Source: Caloranaerobacter sp050286925
GTDB taxonomy: Bacteria > Bacillota > Clostridia > Tissierellales > Thermohalobacteraceae
Assembly (NCBI RefSeq): GCF_050286925.1
Contig: NZ_JBFWFX010000008.1
Span: 41,196 to 105,195, forward strand
Direction of reading: 5' to 3'
DNA length: 64,000 nucleotides
Shown piece by piece: positions 43,202 through 51,309 of this stretch. Under the pieces are notes generated by a model, which saw only the letters and a program-made list of their open reading frames with translations, was not told the DNA's origin and made no database searches. Each line of letters begins with the position of its first letter. The stretch's first letter is position 1. Position numbers and translations under genes: made by a program.

Positions 43202-44884
43202 GTGAATTCATTATTACTAGTAGTATTGACTTATTTTGGTTTCATTATTGCCTATAAGACTTATGGTAAGTTTTTAGGCAGAAAATTATTTGAGTTAAGT
43301 AATAAAAATAGAACACCAGCACATATTATTAATGATGGTGTAGACTATGTACCAACCAGAAAAAGCATTCTATTTGGGCATCACTTTACATCTATAGCGG
43401 GTACTGGTCCGATAGTAGGTCCAGCGATTGGTGTAATTTGGGGTTGGGTACCTGCAGTATTGTGGGTATTTATAGGTTCAATCTTTATGGGGGCAGTACA
43501 TGATTTTGGAGCACTAGTTATATCATCAAGAAAGAAAGGTAAATCTTTGGGGGATGTAACTAAGGATATTGTTAGTCCGACTTCAAGAGTTCTATTCTTG
43601 TTAGTAATATTCTTTTTACTACTAATTGTAATAGCTATTTTTGCTATGATTATAGGTAAGTTATTTATAATGTATCCAGCTTCTGTATTTCCAGTTTGGA
43701 TGGAAATACCGATTGCATTGCTTATGGGCTATTTAGTTTATAAGAAAAATATGAATGTAAAGTGGCTATCAATTATTGCAATAATTTTAATGTACTTTAC
43801 AATCTGGGTAGGAGCAGTTTATATAAATGATTTTCATATTCCTGAGATTTTTGGATTACAAGAAATTTTAGTTTGGGTTTTCATACTACTTATCTATGCG
43901 TTTATTGCATCAATATTACCAGTACAAACTTTACTACAACCAAGAGATTATATCAACTCCCATGAGTTATTAGTAGCTATGGCACTACTAATAATAGGAT
44001 TAGTATTTGCACATCCTACAATATCGGCTCCAGCTATAAATACTGCTGTTAAAGGTGCACCTCCTATATTACCATTCTTGTTTATTACTATAGCATGTGG
44101 TGCCATTTCAGGATTCCATAGTTTAGTATCTTCTGGTACTTCTTCAAAACAGTTAAACGAAGAAGAAGATTCTTTGACAATAGGATATGGCGGTATGCTA
44201 TTAGAAGGAGCACTTGCAATGTTAGTTATTGTAGCTTGTACAGCAGGATTAGGAGATGCAGCAGCATGGACACAGAGATATGCTGATTGGGCTAGTGCAA
44301 GTGGTTTAGGAGCTAAGTTGGGAGCTTTTGTTGATGGTGGTGCTAGCTTTATTTCACACATAGGTATTGGTGGCGAATTTGCTAAAACTATATTAGCTGT
44401 ATTTATTGTAAGTTTTGCTGCAACTACATTAGATACAGCTACGAGAATACAGAGATATGTTGTTAGCGAGTTAGCAGAAGGTTGGAACATCAAGCCAATC
44501 GCAAACAAAACAGGAGCTACACTATTTGCGGTAATTACAGCTTTGTTATTGGCATTGGCAAAACCTGGCGGAGCAGGTGCGATGATATTATGGCCATTGT
44601 TTGGTGCTACAAATCAATTATTGGCAGGATTGGCGCTATTGGTTATAACAGTATATCTAGCTAAGAAAAAGAAACCGATTGTATATACTCTAATTCCAAT
44701 GATTTTCATGATACTTATGACAGGTTGGGGCATGGTATACAATATTATAAAATATGCAGGTAATTCAGATTGGTTGTTGTTTGTGATAGGAATTATAATA
44801 ATGATACTTGAGATTTGGATGATTATAGAGGCATTTAAGGCTATTAAAAACTCTAAAAAAATAGAGGGAACAATAGAATCTTAG
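43202..44884 (+). CDS. cstA: Carbon starvation protein CstA-type transporter
   Basis: A 560-aa polytopic membrane protein of the CstA family, which transports pyruvate or peptides. The N-terminal block FGHHFTSIAGTGPIVGPAIG and VHDFGAL, PVQTLLQPRDYIN, SGFHSLVSSGTSSKQL and FAATTLDTATRIQRY are signature segments. The start is GTG after GGGGAGGGG. It is monocistronic with a strong hairpin afterwards and a mini-ORF in its leader. Confidence 0.95.
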   Translation: MNSLLLVVLTYFGFIIAYKTYGKFLGRKLFELSNKNRTPAHIINDGVDYVPTRKSILFGHHFTSIAGTGPIVGPAIGVIWGWVPAVLWVFIGSIFMGAVHDFGALVISSRKKGKSLGDVTKDIVSPTSRVLFLLVIFFLLLIVIAIFAMIIGKLFIMYPASVFPVWMEIPIALLMGYLVYKKNMNVKWLSIIAIILMYFTIWVGAVYINDFHIPEIFGLQEILVWVFILLIYAFIASILPVQTLLQPRDYINSHELLVAMALLIIGLVFAHPTISAPAINTAVKGAPPILPFLFITIACGAISGFHSLVSSGTSSKQLNEEEDSLTIGYGGMLLEGALAMLVIVACTAGLGDAAAWTQRYADWASASGLGAKLGAFVDGGASFISHIGIGGEFAKTILAVFIVSFAATTLDTATRIQRYVVSELAEGWNIKPIANKTGATLFAVITALLLALAKPGGAGAMILWPLFGATNQLLAGLALLVITVYLAKKKKPIVYTLIPMIFMILMTGWGMVYNIIKYAGNSDWLLFVIGIIIMILEIWMIIEAFKAIKNSKKIEGTIES

Positions 44885-44891
44885 AAAATAG

Positions 44892-44925
44892 AAGGGCTTG
44901 GCTGAGAAGTCAGCCAAGCCCTTTG
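44892..44925 (+). terminator. Hairpin after cstA
   Basis: A 14-bp perfect stem AAGGGCTTGGCTGA / TCAGCCAAGCCCTT has loop GAAG. The T-tract is short (TTG), so it may also be an mRNA-stabilising structure. Confidence 0.7.
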
Positions 44926-45004
44926 AAAAAGATGAAAATCTATTACAGTTGGAATTATGAAAGGATTAGATAAAAATATGTTGATAGCGAGGAGGAATAT
45001 AACG

Positions 45005-46687
45005 GTGAAATATAATCAGAAAGGTAATTTAAAAAGGATATTGGAATATACAAAACCTTATAGATATTTGCAAGTTATTTCAATAGTCTTTACTTTAATA
45101 TTGACTATTATTTCGATTAAAAACAATTGGTTGCTAAAAGATTTAATAGATAGTGCTCTTATTCCTAAAGATTTTTCGAAATTATTAAAACTTTGTATAT
45201 TTTTTGTTTTATTATCAATTTTATATGTACTTATCAGTTTACTAATAGAATATGTTTTAGCGAAAATGGGACAAGGTATTGTTGCTGATATTAGACAAGT
45301 TCTTTTCAAGCATATAATCGATTTGCCTTATAATTTTTATTTAAAAACAAATGGAGGAGAAATTATTTCTAGACTTATTTATGATGTAGAAAATATTCAA
45401 ACAACTGCTTCTAGAGCTTTTGTTGAAATTATAAATTCATTTATACTTATAGCTTGTGCGTTGACTTATCTTTTTATGATAAATTGGCAGCTTACATTAG
45501 TTATGATTCCTATTATACCAATATTTATGTTAATATTTTCATCAGTAAGAAAAAAGGTTAGTGTAGCTAGTAGGAATGTACAATATCAGTTAGAAGATAC
45601 AACTAGAACTATTAATGAGAATATTGCAGGTATAATTGAGATAAAATCGTTTACTATGGAAGAAGGAGTAATTAATAGATTTTCAGAAAAAGTTAAAAAA
45701 TTAGCTAAATTGACTATAAAAAAGATTTTATGTATTCATGTGACAAATGTTATATGGAGGGGAGTATTATTTCCTTATCAAGCAGTTATTATTGGTGTAG
45801 GAGGATATTGGTACATAACTAAAGGAAGTCCTTCGATAGGAACTTTGTTTGCTTATATAAACTTTTTGAATATTTTGGTTGAACCTTCTATAAGGTTAAT
45901 GAATTCGATAGCCCAGTATTTTCAATCGAATGCAAGTTTCGAAAGGATTTCTGAATATTTGTCTTTAGAAAAAGAGACTAGTGGAGATATAAAGCTTGAT
46001 GATATTGATGGAAAGGTATCTTACAAGAATGTAAGTTTACGTATAGACAATAAAGAAATCCTTAAGAATGTAAATCTGAATATTGAACCTGGGACAGTAA
46101 ATCTTATTGTTGGTAAAACAGGAGCTGGCAAGACAAGTCTTATAAAACTTTTATTGAGGATATATGAAGCTTCAGATGGGAAAATTGAGATAGATAATGT
46201 TGATATAAGAGACATAGATTTAAAATCTTTAAGGACAAATATTAGTTTTATTTCTCAAGATGCATTTTTATTTAATACAACTATCAAGGAGAATTTATTA
46301 TTATCTAAGCCAAATGCTACTATGGAAGAAATTATTGAAAGTTGTAAAAAAGCACAAATCCATGATTTTATAACTGGGTTAGAAAAAGGTTATGATACAG
46401 TTGTAGGAGAGAGAGGTAGTAAGCTTTCAGGAGGAGAAAGACAAAGAATTTTAATAGCTAGAGCATTACTTAAAAATTCAAAAATATTAATTATGGACGA
46501 ACCTACTTCGAATTTAGATGTAAATACTGAAGATAAGTTCTGGGAAATGGTTAGTAAAGTTTTTGATAATAAAACAGTTTTAATAATATCTCATAGACTG
46601 CCTAAAAAGTTAAAGATTGATAAGATTATAAGAATAAATAAAGGAGAAGTTTTAGAAGAAAATTGTATAGCAGAGAGTGAGGGTTAA
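45005..46687 (+). CDS. ABC transporter, fused permease/ATPase (exporter type)
   Basis: About 560 aa: six-helix membrane domain (residues about 1-310) fused to an ATPase domain. Walker A is GKTGAGKTS, the Q-loop ISFISQDAFLFNTTI, the signature LSGGERQR, Walker B ILIMDEPTSNLD and the H-loop ISHR. GTG 45005 follows GAGGAGG 9 bases upstream; an ATG at 44957 lacks a site. MsbA/lipid/peptide/drug exporter type; cargo unknown. It is the last gene before the CRISPR locus. Confidence 0.88.
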   Translation: MKYNQKGNLKRILEYTKPYRYLQVISIVFTLILTIISIKNNWLLKDLIDSALIPKDFSKLLKLCIFFVLLSILYVLISLLIEYVLAKMGQGIVADIRQVLFKHIIDLPYNFYLKTNGGEIISRLIYDVENIQTTASRAFVEIINSFILIACALTYLFMINWQLTLVMIPIIPIFMLIFSSVRKKVSVASRNVQYQLEDTTRTINENIAGIIEIKSFTMEEGVINRFSEKVKKLAKLTIKKILCIHVTNVIWRGVLFPYQAVIIGVGGYWYITKGSPSIGTLFAYINFLNILVEPSIRLMNSIAQYFQSNASFERISEYLSLEKETSGDIKLDDIDGKVSYKNVSLRIDNKEILKNVNLNIEPGTVNLIVGKTGAGKTSLIKLLLRIYEASDGKIEIDNVDIRDIDLKSLRTNISFISQDAFLFNTTIKENLLLSKPNATMEEIIESCKKAQIHDFITGLEKGYDTVVGERGSKLSGGERQRILIARALLKNSKILIMDEPTSNLDVNTEDKFWEMVSKVFDNKTVLIISHRLPKKLKIDKIIRINKGEVLEENCIAESEG

Positions 46688-46709
46688 ATGAAGAATTAAA
46701 CATTATTGT

Positions 46710-46760
46710 GTCGTCGACCTCCAGTAGTGCAAAAATCCCTAGAGATCGACGACTTTTTGT
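46710..46760 (+). promoter_or_regulatory. Hairpin at the start of the CRISPR leader / terminator of the ABC gene
   Basis: GTCGTCGA / TCGACGAC flanks CCTCCAGTAGTGCAAAAATC and is followed by T5 and T6 tracts. It can terminate the ABC transcript. A similar GTCGACCTCCAGTAG element is, from memory, common upstream of clostridial CRISPR arrays. The remaining leader (46761-46889) is AT-rich and non-coding. Confidence 0.6.
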
Positions 46761-46889
46761 TTTTTGTAAAAAACGTGTAAAATTCAATACATAGAAGGGT
46801 GAAACTCTAGTATATTAGTAGGAATTAACACAAAAAATCAGTTAATTGACTGATATGCAAAAATGTGGTATTATCAATATGTGCAATGG

Positions 46890-47122
46890 GTTACTAGAGT
46901 ACCTATAAGGAATTGAAACAAATATAAACTTTTGCCTTTACCCTGCCAAACTGTAATGTTACTAGAGTACCTATAAGGAATTGAAACTCTAGAAAGGATA
47001 TCTAACTTAAGTAAGCTGAAAAAGAGTTACTAGAGTACCTATAAGGAATTGAAACAGAATCTGAAATTTAACATTTATAAACCACTCCTTTTGTTACTAG
47101 AGTACCTATAAGGAATTGAAAT
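46890..47122 (+). CRISPR. CRISPR array, 4 repeats and 3 spacers
   Basis: The 30-bp repeat starts GTTACTAGAGTACC and ends AAGGAATTGAAAC. Copies are at 46890-46919, 46958-46987, 47026-47055 and 47093-47122; spacers are 38, 38 and 37 bp. The last copy ends in T instead of C, marking the trailer end, so the leader is on the left. The ATTGAAAC 3' handle is typical of type I-B/III clostridial systems. No cas gene is within the window. Confidence 0.97.
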
Positions 47123-47338
47123 ACAATTGACCAAACTATTATAGACATAATGAGGATAATTAATGAAAGTATCAAAAATTGAGTTATATTATCATACTAT
47201 ATAGATGGAGAAAGAGTAGAAAGAATAGAAAAATACAAATATTTTAAAACATTGGGATATAATATTGATTAAATATACAGGATATACAGGTGTATGTGAT
47301 ATAACATATAGGATAGAGTAAATCAGTTGCAGATAGCA
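47123..47338. other. CRISPR trailer region with a possible gene fragment
   Basis: No complete gene. A 30-codon stretch ending ERVEKIEKYKYFKTLGYNID-like (YYIDGERVERIEKYKYFK..., about 47180-47273) looks like a protein tail but lacks a start. Confidence 0.35.
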
Positions 47339-47375
47339 GAAAAAGCGGGTCCCGCAAAGCGGGACCCTTTTTTTA
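47339..47375 (+). terminator. Terminator downstream of the CRISPR array
   Basis: GGGTCCCGC-AAA-GCGGGACCC, a perfect GC-rich stem, is followed by T7. The T run merges into the left end of the repeat at 47369. Confidence 0.9.
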
Positions 47376-47568
47376 TAATCCATAGGAAATTATAATAAAA
47401 TCCCATATTAAAAAAATTAATGTTGATTTTATTGAAACTTTGTCTGGCATGTTTACATGCCAGAGGCGTTATAAACTACCTTAAATTGTGGATAAATTCA
47501 AATATAATTTCCGTTTATGGATTTCAATAAAATCTTCATTAATTTATTTAAATTGAAGATTTTGTTCT
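47369..47568 (+). repeat. Dispersed imperfect-palindromic repeat, long form (copy at CRISPR side)
   Basis: About 200 bp, almost identical to 5799-5999 over its whole length. It includes the inner perfect palindrome CTGGCATGTTTACATGCCAG and the right end TTGAAGATTTTGTTCT. A further GAAGATTTTATTCT copy of the end follows directly. Confidence 0.88.
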
Positions 47569-47690
47569 TTAAATGAAGATTTTATTCTATTTGAGTAACT
47601 TAGTTACTGTTTTATGCATAATATGTAAGTATGGGAAATAATAGCGATGAACGAAAATAAAATTAATTTTAGTCAGGGGGGGATATTATA

Positions 47691-48434
47691 ATGACAACAA
47701 TTAATATTGGTAAAGTTACAAAAATTTTCACTCATTATTATAAAATAGCTGGTTTACATGATTCAAAAATAATAACATATAAAATTAAGCCTTCAAACTT
47801 ATTTGCTGAAATTTTGTCTAAGGAAAAGATTATAGTTTATGGGGACTATGACATTTTGCTTTGCTTTACAAATAATTCTTCAGGAAAACAAAAATATTCA
47901 GCTAAATCTTTGAGAAAAACTTTTTGCGAAATTGTTAATTATGAATTAACTGACACTAATAAAATAGTTAATATGAAAGACATAGAAGCTGTAGCTGTTT
48001 TTCTTACACAACCAACTTGTTTTTTAAATATTACCAATTCAGGGCTTATAAATACCTATATTGATATAAGGATTTCTGGGGAAATAAGAGTTGACTTATT
48101 TGTTTCGGATAAAATAAATTCTGACCATAATACGCAATTAGTAAGGCAAGAAGAAAATAATTCAAAGAATGAGATAGTTAAAGAGAAAAAGTTATGTAGA
48201 AATGAAGAAGGAGATATTAGAAAGGACAAAAAGCAAAACTCAGATATTCAATATTGGCAGTTTGAGCCAGAAGATAATCTTACAGTGCATGATATGCTAG
48301 AAATGGATTTAGAAATTCTCAAAAATTCAGCTCGTCAAATCGAACTTAAGATGCCATATAATATTATAAAGGACGATAATAAAAAGAATTATAGTTTAAA
48401 TTCGCATATAACTAAATATGAAGAAAAGAGCTAA
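47691..48434 (+). CDS. CotE-like outer spore coat morphogenetic protein
   Basis: A 247-aa protein. The first 140 residues align by eye with CotE: IITYKIKPSNLFAEIL, IIVYGDYDILLCFTNN, a basic stretch leading to FCEIVNYE, then IEAVAVFLTQPTCFLNIT (CotE has QPNCLEVTI) and IDIRISGEIRVDLFV. A charged low-complexity tail follows, different from CotE's acidic tail. In Bacillus CotE anchors the outer coat. It is convergent with a SPOCS-domain gene. GGGGGGA precedes the start. Assigned by remembered similarity. Confidence 0.65.
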   Translation: MTTINIGKVTKIFTHYYKIAGLHDSKIITYKIKPSNLFAEILSKEKIIVYGDYDILLCFTNNSSGKQKYSAKSLRKTFCEIVNYELTDTNKIVNMKDIEAVAVFLTQPTCFLNITNSGLINTYIDIRISGEIRVDLFVSDKINSDHNTQLVRQEENNSKNEIVKEKKLCRNEEGDIRKDKKQNSDIQYWQFEPEDNLTVHDMLEMDLEILKNSARQIELKMPYNIIKDDNKKNYSLNSHITKYEEKS

Positions 48435-48466
48435 GGGCACCATTAAAGGTGACCTTAGCTTTTTTA
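48429..48466 (+). terminator. Terminator of the CotE-like gene
   Basis: AGCTAAGG...CCTTAGCT with inner ACC/GGT pairing is followed by T6, which again merges into a repeat left end. Confidence 0.85.
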
Positions 48467-48490
48467 TAATCCATAGGAAATTATAAACTG
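48460..48490 (+). repeat. Fragment of the dispersed repeat (left end)
   Basis: T6 ATAATCCATAGGAAATTATA, identical to the left end of the 5799 and 47369 copies; the rest is absent. Confidence 0.75.
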
Positions 48491-48503
48491 CTTACTAAAT
48501 TTC

Positions 48504-49022
48504 TTAGCTTTTCATTGAATTACAGCAAGGATCAATATTTATTTTTTCAGTCCTTGTAACTTTAACGTCTATTCTAATAACCAATTTTTCTTTTAATTTG
48601 TTATAAGTTACTGGGTCATTATTGTTTGTAGGCACGTTTGGATCTATTAATTCGTCTTTCTCACCTTCTACTACTGCAGCTTCAATTTCACAATTGTCAC
48701 CTTCCATAGCACCTGGTACTTCAATAAAAGTTGAGAAAGGAATTTGAGTAGTATAATGGAATATAGGTCCATTTACAACTGGTCTACCTTCATCTTCGTG
48801 TACATGTTCTACAGTCTTATAGTTTATATTTTTATCTACTATACCGTTTATTATTACTTTGTCTTTTATAACTTTACAATTTGTGATTATAACTTCCTTT
48901 TCTATATCCTTAATTCTAAATACAGGCGGACTAGGTGGGTGAATAGTTAAAATTGTAACTAATAGGAACTGTTTATAACCTTCACCTATAACTACAGGTA
49001 CTTGAATGATTTTATTAGGCAT
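48504..49022 (-). CDS. SPOCS/DUF3794 domain protein (spore coat associated)
   Basis: A 172-aa, beta-rich protein with a SPOCS-type core: IEKEVIITNCKVIKDKVIINGIVDKNINYKTV then FHYTTQIPFSTFIEVPGAMEGDNCEIEAAVVEG, ending in KLVIRIDVKVTRTEKINID and CC. The domain occurs in spore coat/cortex-related proteins of clostridia (SafA/CotX-like partners). GGAGAGGA precedes the start. It converges on the CotE-like gene, supporting a joint coat role. Confidence 0.82.
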   Translation of the reverse strand: MPNKIIQVPVVIGEGYKQFLLVTILTIHPPSPPVFRIKDIEKEVIITNCKVIKDKVIINGIVDKNINYKTVEHVHEDEGRPVVNGPIFHYTTQIPFSTFIEVPGAMEGDNCEIEAAVVEGEKDELIDPNVPTNNNDPVTYNKLKEKLVIRIDVKVTRTEKINIDPCCNSMKS

Positions 49023-49082
49023 ATATTATCCTCTCCTTTCTTTCGTCTAATATATAATATTCAACATAGATTTTTTTGACAC

Positions 49083-49130
49083 TTAGATAAGATGAGATTT
49101 TTAATTTTAGATAAGATGAGATTTTTAATT
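49083..49130. repeat. 24-bp perfect tandem repeat, two units
   Basis: TTAGATAAGATGAGATTTTT plus AATT occurs twice in direct tandem (49083-49106, 49107-49130), between the SPOCS gene and the island. Confidence 0.9.
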
Positions 49131-49147
49131 TAAGTTAAATTTATTTA

Positions 49148-49229
49148 TAGCTCCTTTAGTTTTAGTTGGTATTTCGTTAATTAATTATGTTGTTATTAAG
49201 AACATTTGAACAGTTTTTATTAAATAGAA
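49148..49229 (+). pseudogene. Remnant of the 3' end of the membrane-protein gene found at 61023
   Basis: GCTCCTTTAGTTTTAGTTGG, AATTATGTTGTTATTA and ATTTGAACAGTTTTTATTAA match 61330-61432 with substitutions and a small deletion. It lies directly upstream of the signalling cassette promoter, so a copy of that gene once stood here. Confidence 0.7.
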
Positions 49230-49299
49230 AAATATTTCAAGTTTGATTTTCAAAGGTTAAAATAGTAAATGGCAACTTAAAAGTGCTAAAAAAACATTA

Positions 49300-49328
49300 T
49301 TTACAAATAATAGAAAGTAATTTATAAT
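49300..49328 (+). promoter_or_regulatory. Promoter of the HTH-TPR regulator
   Basis: TTTACA (49300-49305), a 17-bp spacer and TATAAT (49323-49328). The same promoter is preserved in the decayed copy near 58.9 kb. Confidence 0.75.
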
Positions 49329-49381
49329 AAAGTTAAACAGAAAACAAGTAATATAAACAAAAAGCGAACGGAGAGAGGAAT

Positions 49382-50677
49382 ATGGAAATACTAACTATAG
49401 GAGAAAAGATACGAAAGTTAAGAAAAGAAAAAAATATGTCATTAAGAGAATTAGGAGGAGATTTTGTTTCAAAAGCACAATTAAGTTATATTGAAAACGG
49501 TAAGGCAAGTCCAAATATTAAATTATTAAAATATCTAGCTCAAAAATTAGATGTAGATTTGGAGTATCTTTTAGAAACAGAAAAAGATCAAGTGAAAAGA
49601 TATTGCAAATTGTGGTTAGAAGAAATGAAAATACATGTAAATTTAAACAATATATCCGATGTAGAAAAAATATATAAAAAAATTGATAAGTATGCACAAA
49701 AGTATAATTTAGCAGAGATTTTAGGAGAAAATAATTTGCTAATGGCTGAAGCATATATAAATAAAAAGTTATATGATGCTGCTTTGAGTAACATACAAAA
49801 AAGCCTTTATTACTACTCTAATATGAGCAATATAGAGAAAGTAATAGAAATAATAATCAAAGAAGGTAATATATATACGCTAAAAGGTTTATATGAAATA
49901 GCATTAAACAAATACAGACAGGCCTGTTCATTTTACAACCAGTTGCCTATTAAAAATTTAGAATTAGAAAGTAACATACTATATAACATTTCAACATGTT
50001 ATCACCGATTAAAGGATAAGAAAAATGCTAAAAAATATGCAAAGGAAGCCTTAAGAATAGATAAGCAGCTAAAAGATGCAAAAAGATATGCTCAAAGCTT
50101 ACTTAAATATGCATCAACACTTATTCTCAATAAAGAATATGTCGAAGCAGAGAATATTTTAAAAAGAGCAAATAGATTACTCCAAAAAGAAGCAGACAAA
50201 AAAACAGAAGCATTTATAGAAAATAACTTTGGATGTATATATTTAGAGTCAGGGGAATACGAAAAAGCATATAAGCATTTAATAAAGGCAAAACAGATAA
50301 AAGAAGAAATGGATTTAGATGAATTACCAACAACACTATTTGAGCTATATAAATATTATTTAAAAATTGGACAAGAAGAAAAAGCTATTAAGCAGTTAGA
50401 AAATGCTATGGAATTTAGTAAAAAGAGAGAACTTAAAGATTATATAGTCAAAGGATTAGATTATTACACTAAATACTTAATAGATAAAAAATTATATGAA
50501 GAAGCGATAACAAAGATAAAAGAACAAATATCAATACTAGAAAAAATGGAAATGAAAGATATGCTCGTAACTGCATATCTAAAACTCGGTAACACTTACA
50601 GCTTATTAGGGAAAAAAGAAAAGGCATTAGAAGTATTTAGAAGAGCATATACGATAAAAGAAATAAATTATATTTAG
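49382..50677 (+). CDS. HTH-TPR regulator, RRNPP (NprR/PlcR-like) quorum-sensing receptor
   Basis: A 431-aa protein. Residues about 6-65 form an XRE-type helix-turn-helix (IGEKIRKLRKEKNMSLRELGG...LSYIENGKASPNIKLLKYLAQKLDV). The rest is a solenoid of TPR repeats, e.g. KLYDAALSNIQKSLYYY, LYEIALNKYRQACSFY, EYVEAENILKRANRLL, EYEKAYKHLIKAKQI, EEKAIKQLENAMEF and KEKALEVFRRAYTI. Length and order match peptide-pheromone receptors such as NprR. A 50-aa exported peptide gene starts 15 bases after the stop, the classic receptor-pheromone arrangement. GGAGAGAGG precedes the ATG. Confidence 0.88.
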   Translation: MEILTIGEKIRKLRKEKNMSLRELGGDFVSKAQLSYIENGKASPNIKLLKYLAQKLDVDLEYLLETEKDQVKRYCKLWLEEMKIHVNLNNISDVEKIYKKIDKYAQKYNLAEILGENNLLMAEAYINKKLYDAALSNIQKSLYYYSNMSNIEKVIEIIIKEGNIYTLKGLYEIALNKYRQACSFYNQLPIKNLELESNILYNISTCYHRLKDKKNAKKYAKEALRIDKQLKDAKRYAQSLLKYASTLILNKEYVEAENILKRANRLLQKEADKKTEAFIENNFGCIYLESGEYEKAYKHLIKAKQIKEEMDLDELPTTLFELYKYYLKIGQEEKAIKQLENAMEFSKKRELKDYIVKGLDYYTKYLIDKKLYEEAITKIKEQISILEKMEMKDMLVTAYLKLGNTYSLLGKKEKALEVFRRAYTIKEINYI

Positions 50678-50692
50678 AAAGGGGGTAGTGGA

Positions 50693-50845
50693 ATGAAAAA
50701 GGTACTTGCATTTATTACAGTAGGAATATTGATGTTTAATTTAGTAACTGTATTTGGAAACCAAAAAATAACTGGCAATAATGTAATAATACGAGGTACT
50801 GTATATGAATTAGCTGATGAAGATGATGGAGGATTGAGAGGGTAA
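50693..50845 (+). CDS. Exported 50-aa pro-peptide, candidate signalling pheromone precursor
   Basis: MKKVLAFITVGILMFNLVTV is a clear signal sequence, followed by a 28-residue polar region that ends GTVYELADEDDGGLRG. AAAGGGGG stands before the ATG and the gene lies 15 bases after the HTH-TPR regulator. Size and layout match Phr/NprX/PapR precursors, whose C-terminal 5-10 residues are the active signal. A diverged tail, GTVYELADENHGRLRG, survives in the decayed copy at 59.1 kb, so the LADE-x2-G-x-LRG part is the likely mature peptide. Inference. Confidence 0.75.
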   Translation: MKKVLAFITVGILMFNLVTVFGNQKITGNNVIIRGTVYELADEDDGGLRG

Positions 50846-50887
50846 AAAGTTTAGTAATATATTTATTTAGATACAGGAGGTGAGAGT

Positions 50888-50956
50888 ATGGTATATCCAA
50901 GAGTACCAAATAAAAAAAGCCTACTAACTCAAATAAATGCTGGCAAGCATGTTTGA
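50888..50956 (+). CDS. Possible 22-aa peptide ORF
   Basis: ATG 50888 lies 7 bases after GGAGGTGAGAG-type sequence and encodes MVYPRVPNKKSLLTQINAGK plus HV. Its 3' part overlaps a hairpin (AGCCTACTAACTC...GAGTTAATAGGCT, 50919-50972). The counterpart at 59.17 kb has a frameshift after 12 codons, so it may not be maintained as a protein. Confidence 0.35.
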   Translation: MVYPRVPNKKSLLTQINAGKHV

Positions 50957-50972
50957 TAGAGTTAATAGGCTA
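50919..50972 (+). terminator. Hairpin after the signalling cassette
   Basis: AGCCTACTAACTC and GAGTTAATAGGCT form an imperfect 13-bp stem around a 28-nt loop. It is also present in the decayed copy. It lacks a good T-tract, so termination is uncertain. Confidence 0.5.
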
Positions 50973-51000
50973 CTTGATATAATAGATATATGTGAATTCC

Positions 51001-51014
51001 GATATTCGAATATC
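51001..51014. promoter_or_regulatory. Perfect 14-bp palindrome, operator candidate
   Basis: GATATTCGAATATC is its own reverse complement. It lies between the signalling cassette and the secreted-peptide gene, with no gene in 50957-51309. It could be the binding site of the HTH-TPR regulator. A short ATG TAT ATG TAA frame with AAAGGAGG stands at 51155. Confidence 0.45.
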
Positions 51015-51309
51015 AAGTTTACTTTAAACTTTTACTTCTGTTTTTAAACATAAATAAGCAATGCAAATTATTATCCTATATTATTGGAAATGCAACTATT
51101 TATTTGAATATATCAAAAATCAAAAATTTTTTCAATAGTTTTAAAGGAGGAATAATGTATATGTAAGGGGATAGAAATAAGTAAAGGTTTTTAATGACAA
51201 CGAAAATCTTAATGAATACCTTTTGGGATAAAATAAATACTTAAAAATCAATTTTGGTATTAAATTGATGAATCGATAATTAAGTATGAGTAAATAAGGG
51301 GGATTTAGA

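Noticed and set aside
43948..44508. Minus-strand frame of 186 codons
   Set aside because: Antisense shadow within cstA; the plus-strand protein is clearly conserved.
46890..47122. Spacers targeting sequence in this window
   Set aside because: No match was seen by eye on either strand; a real search is needed.
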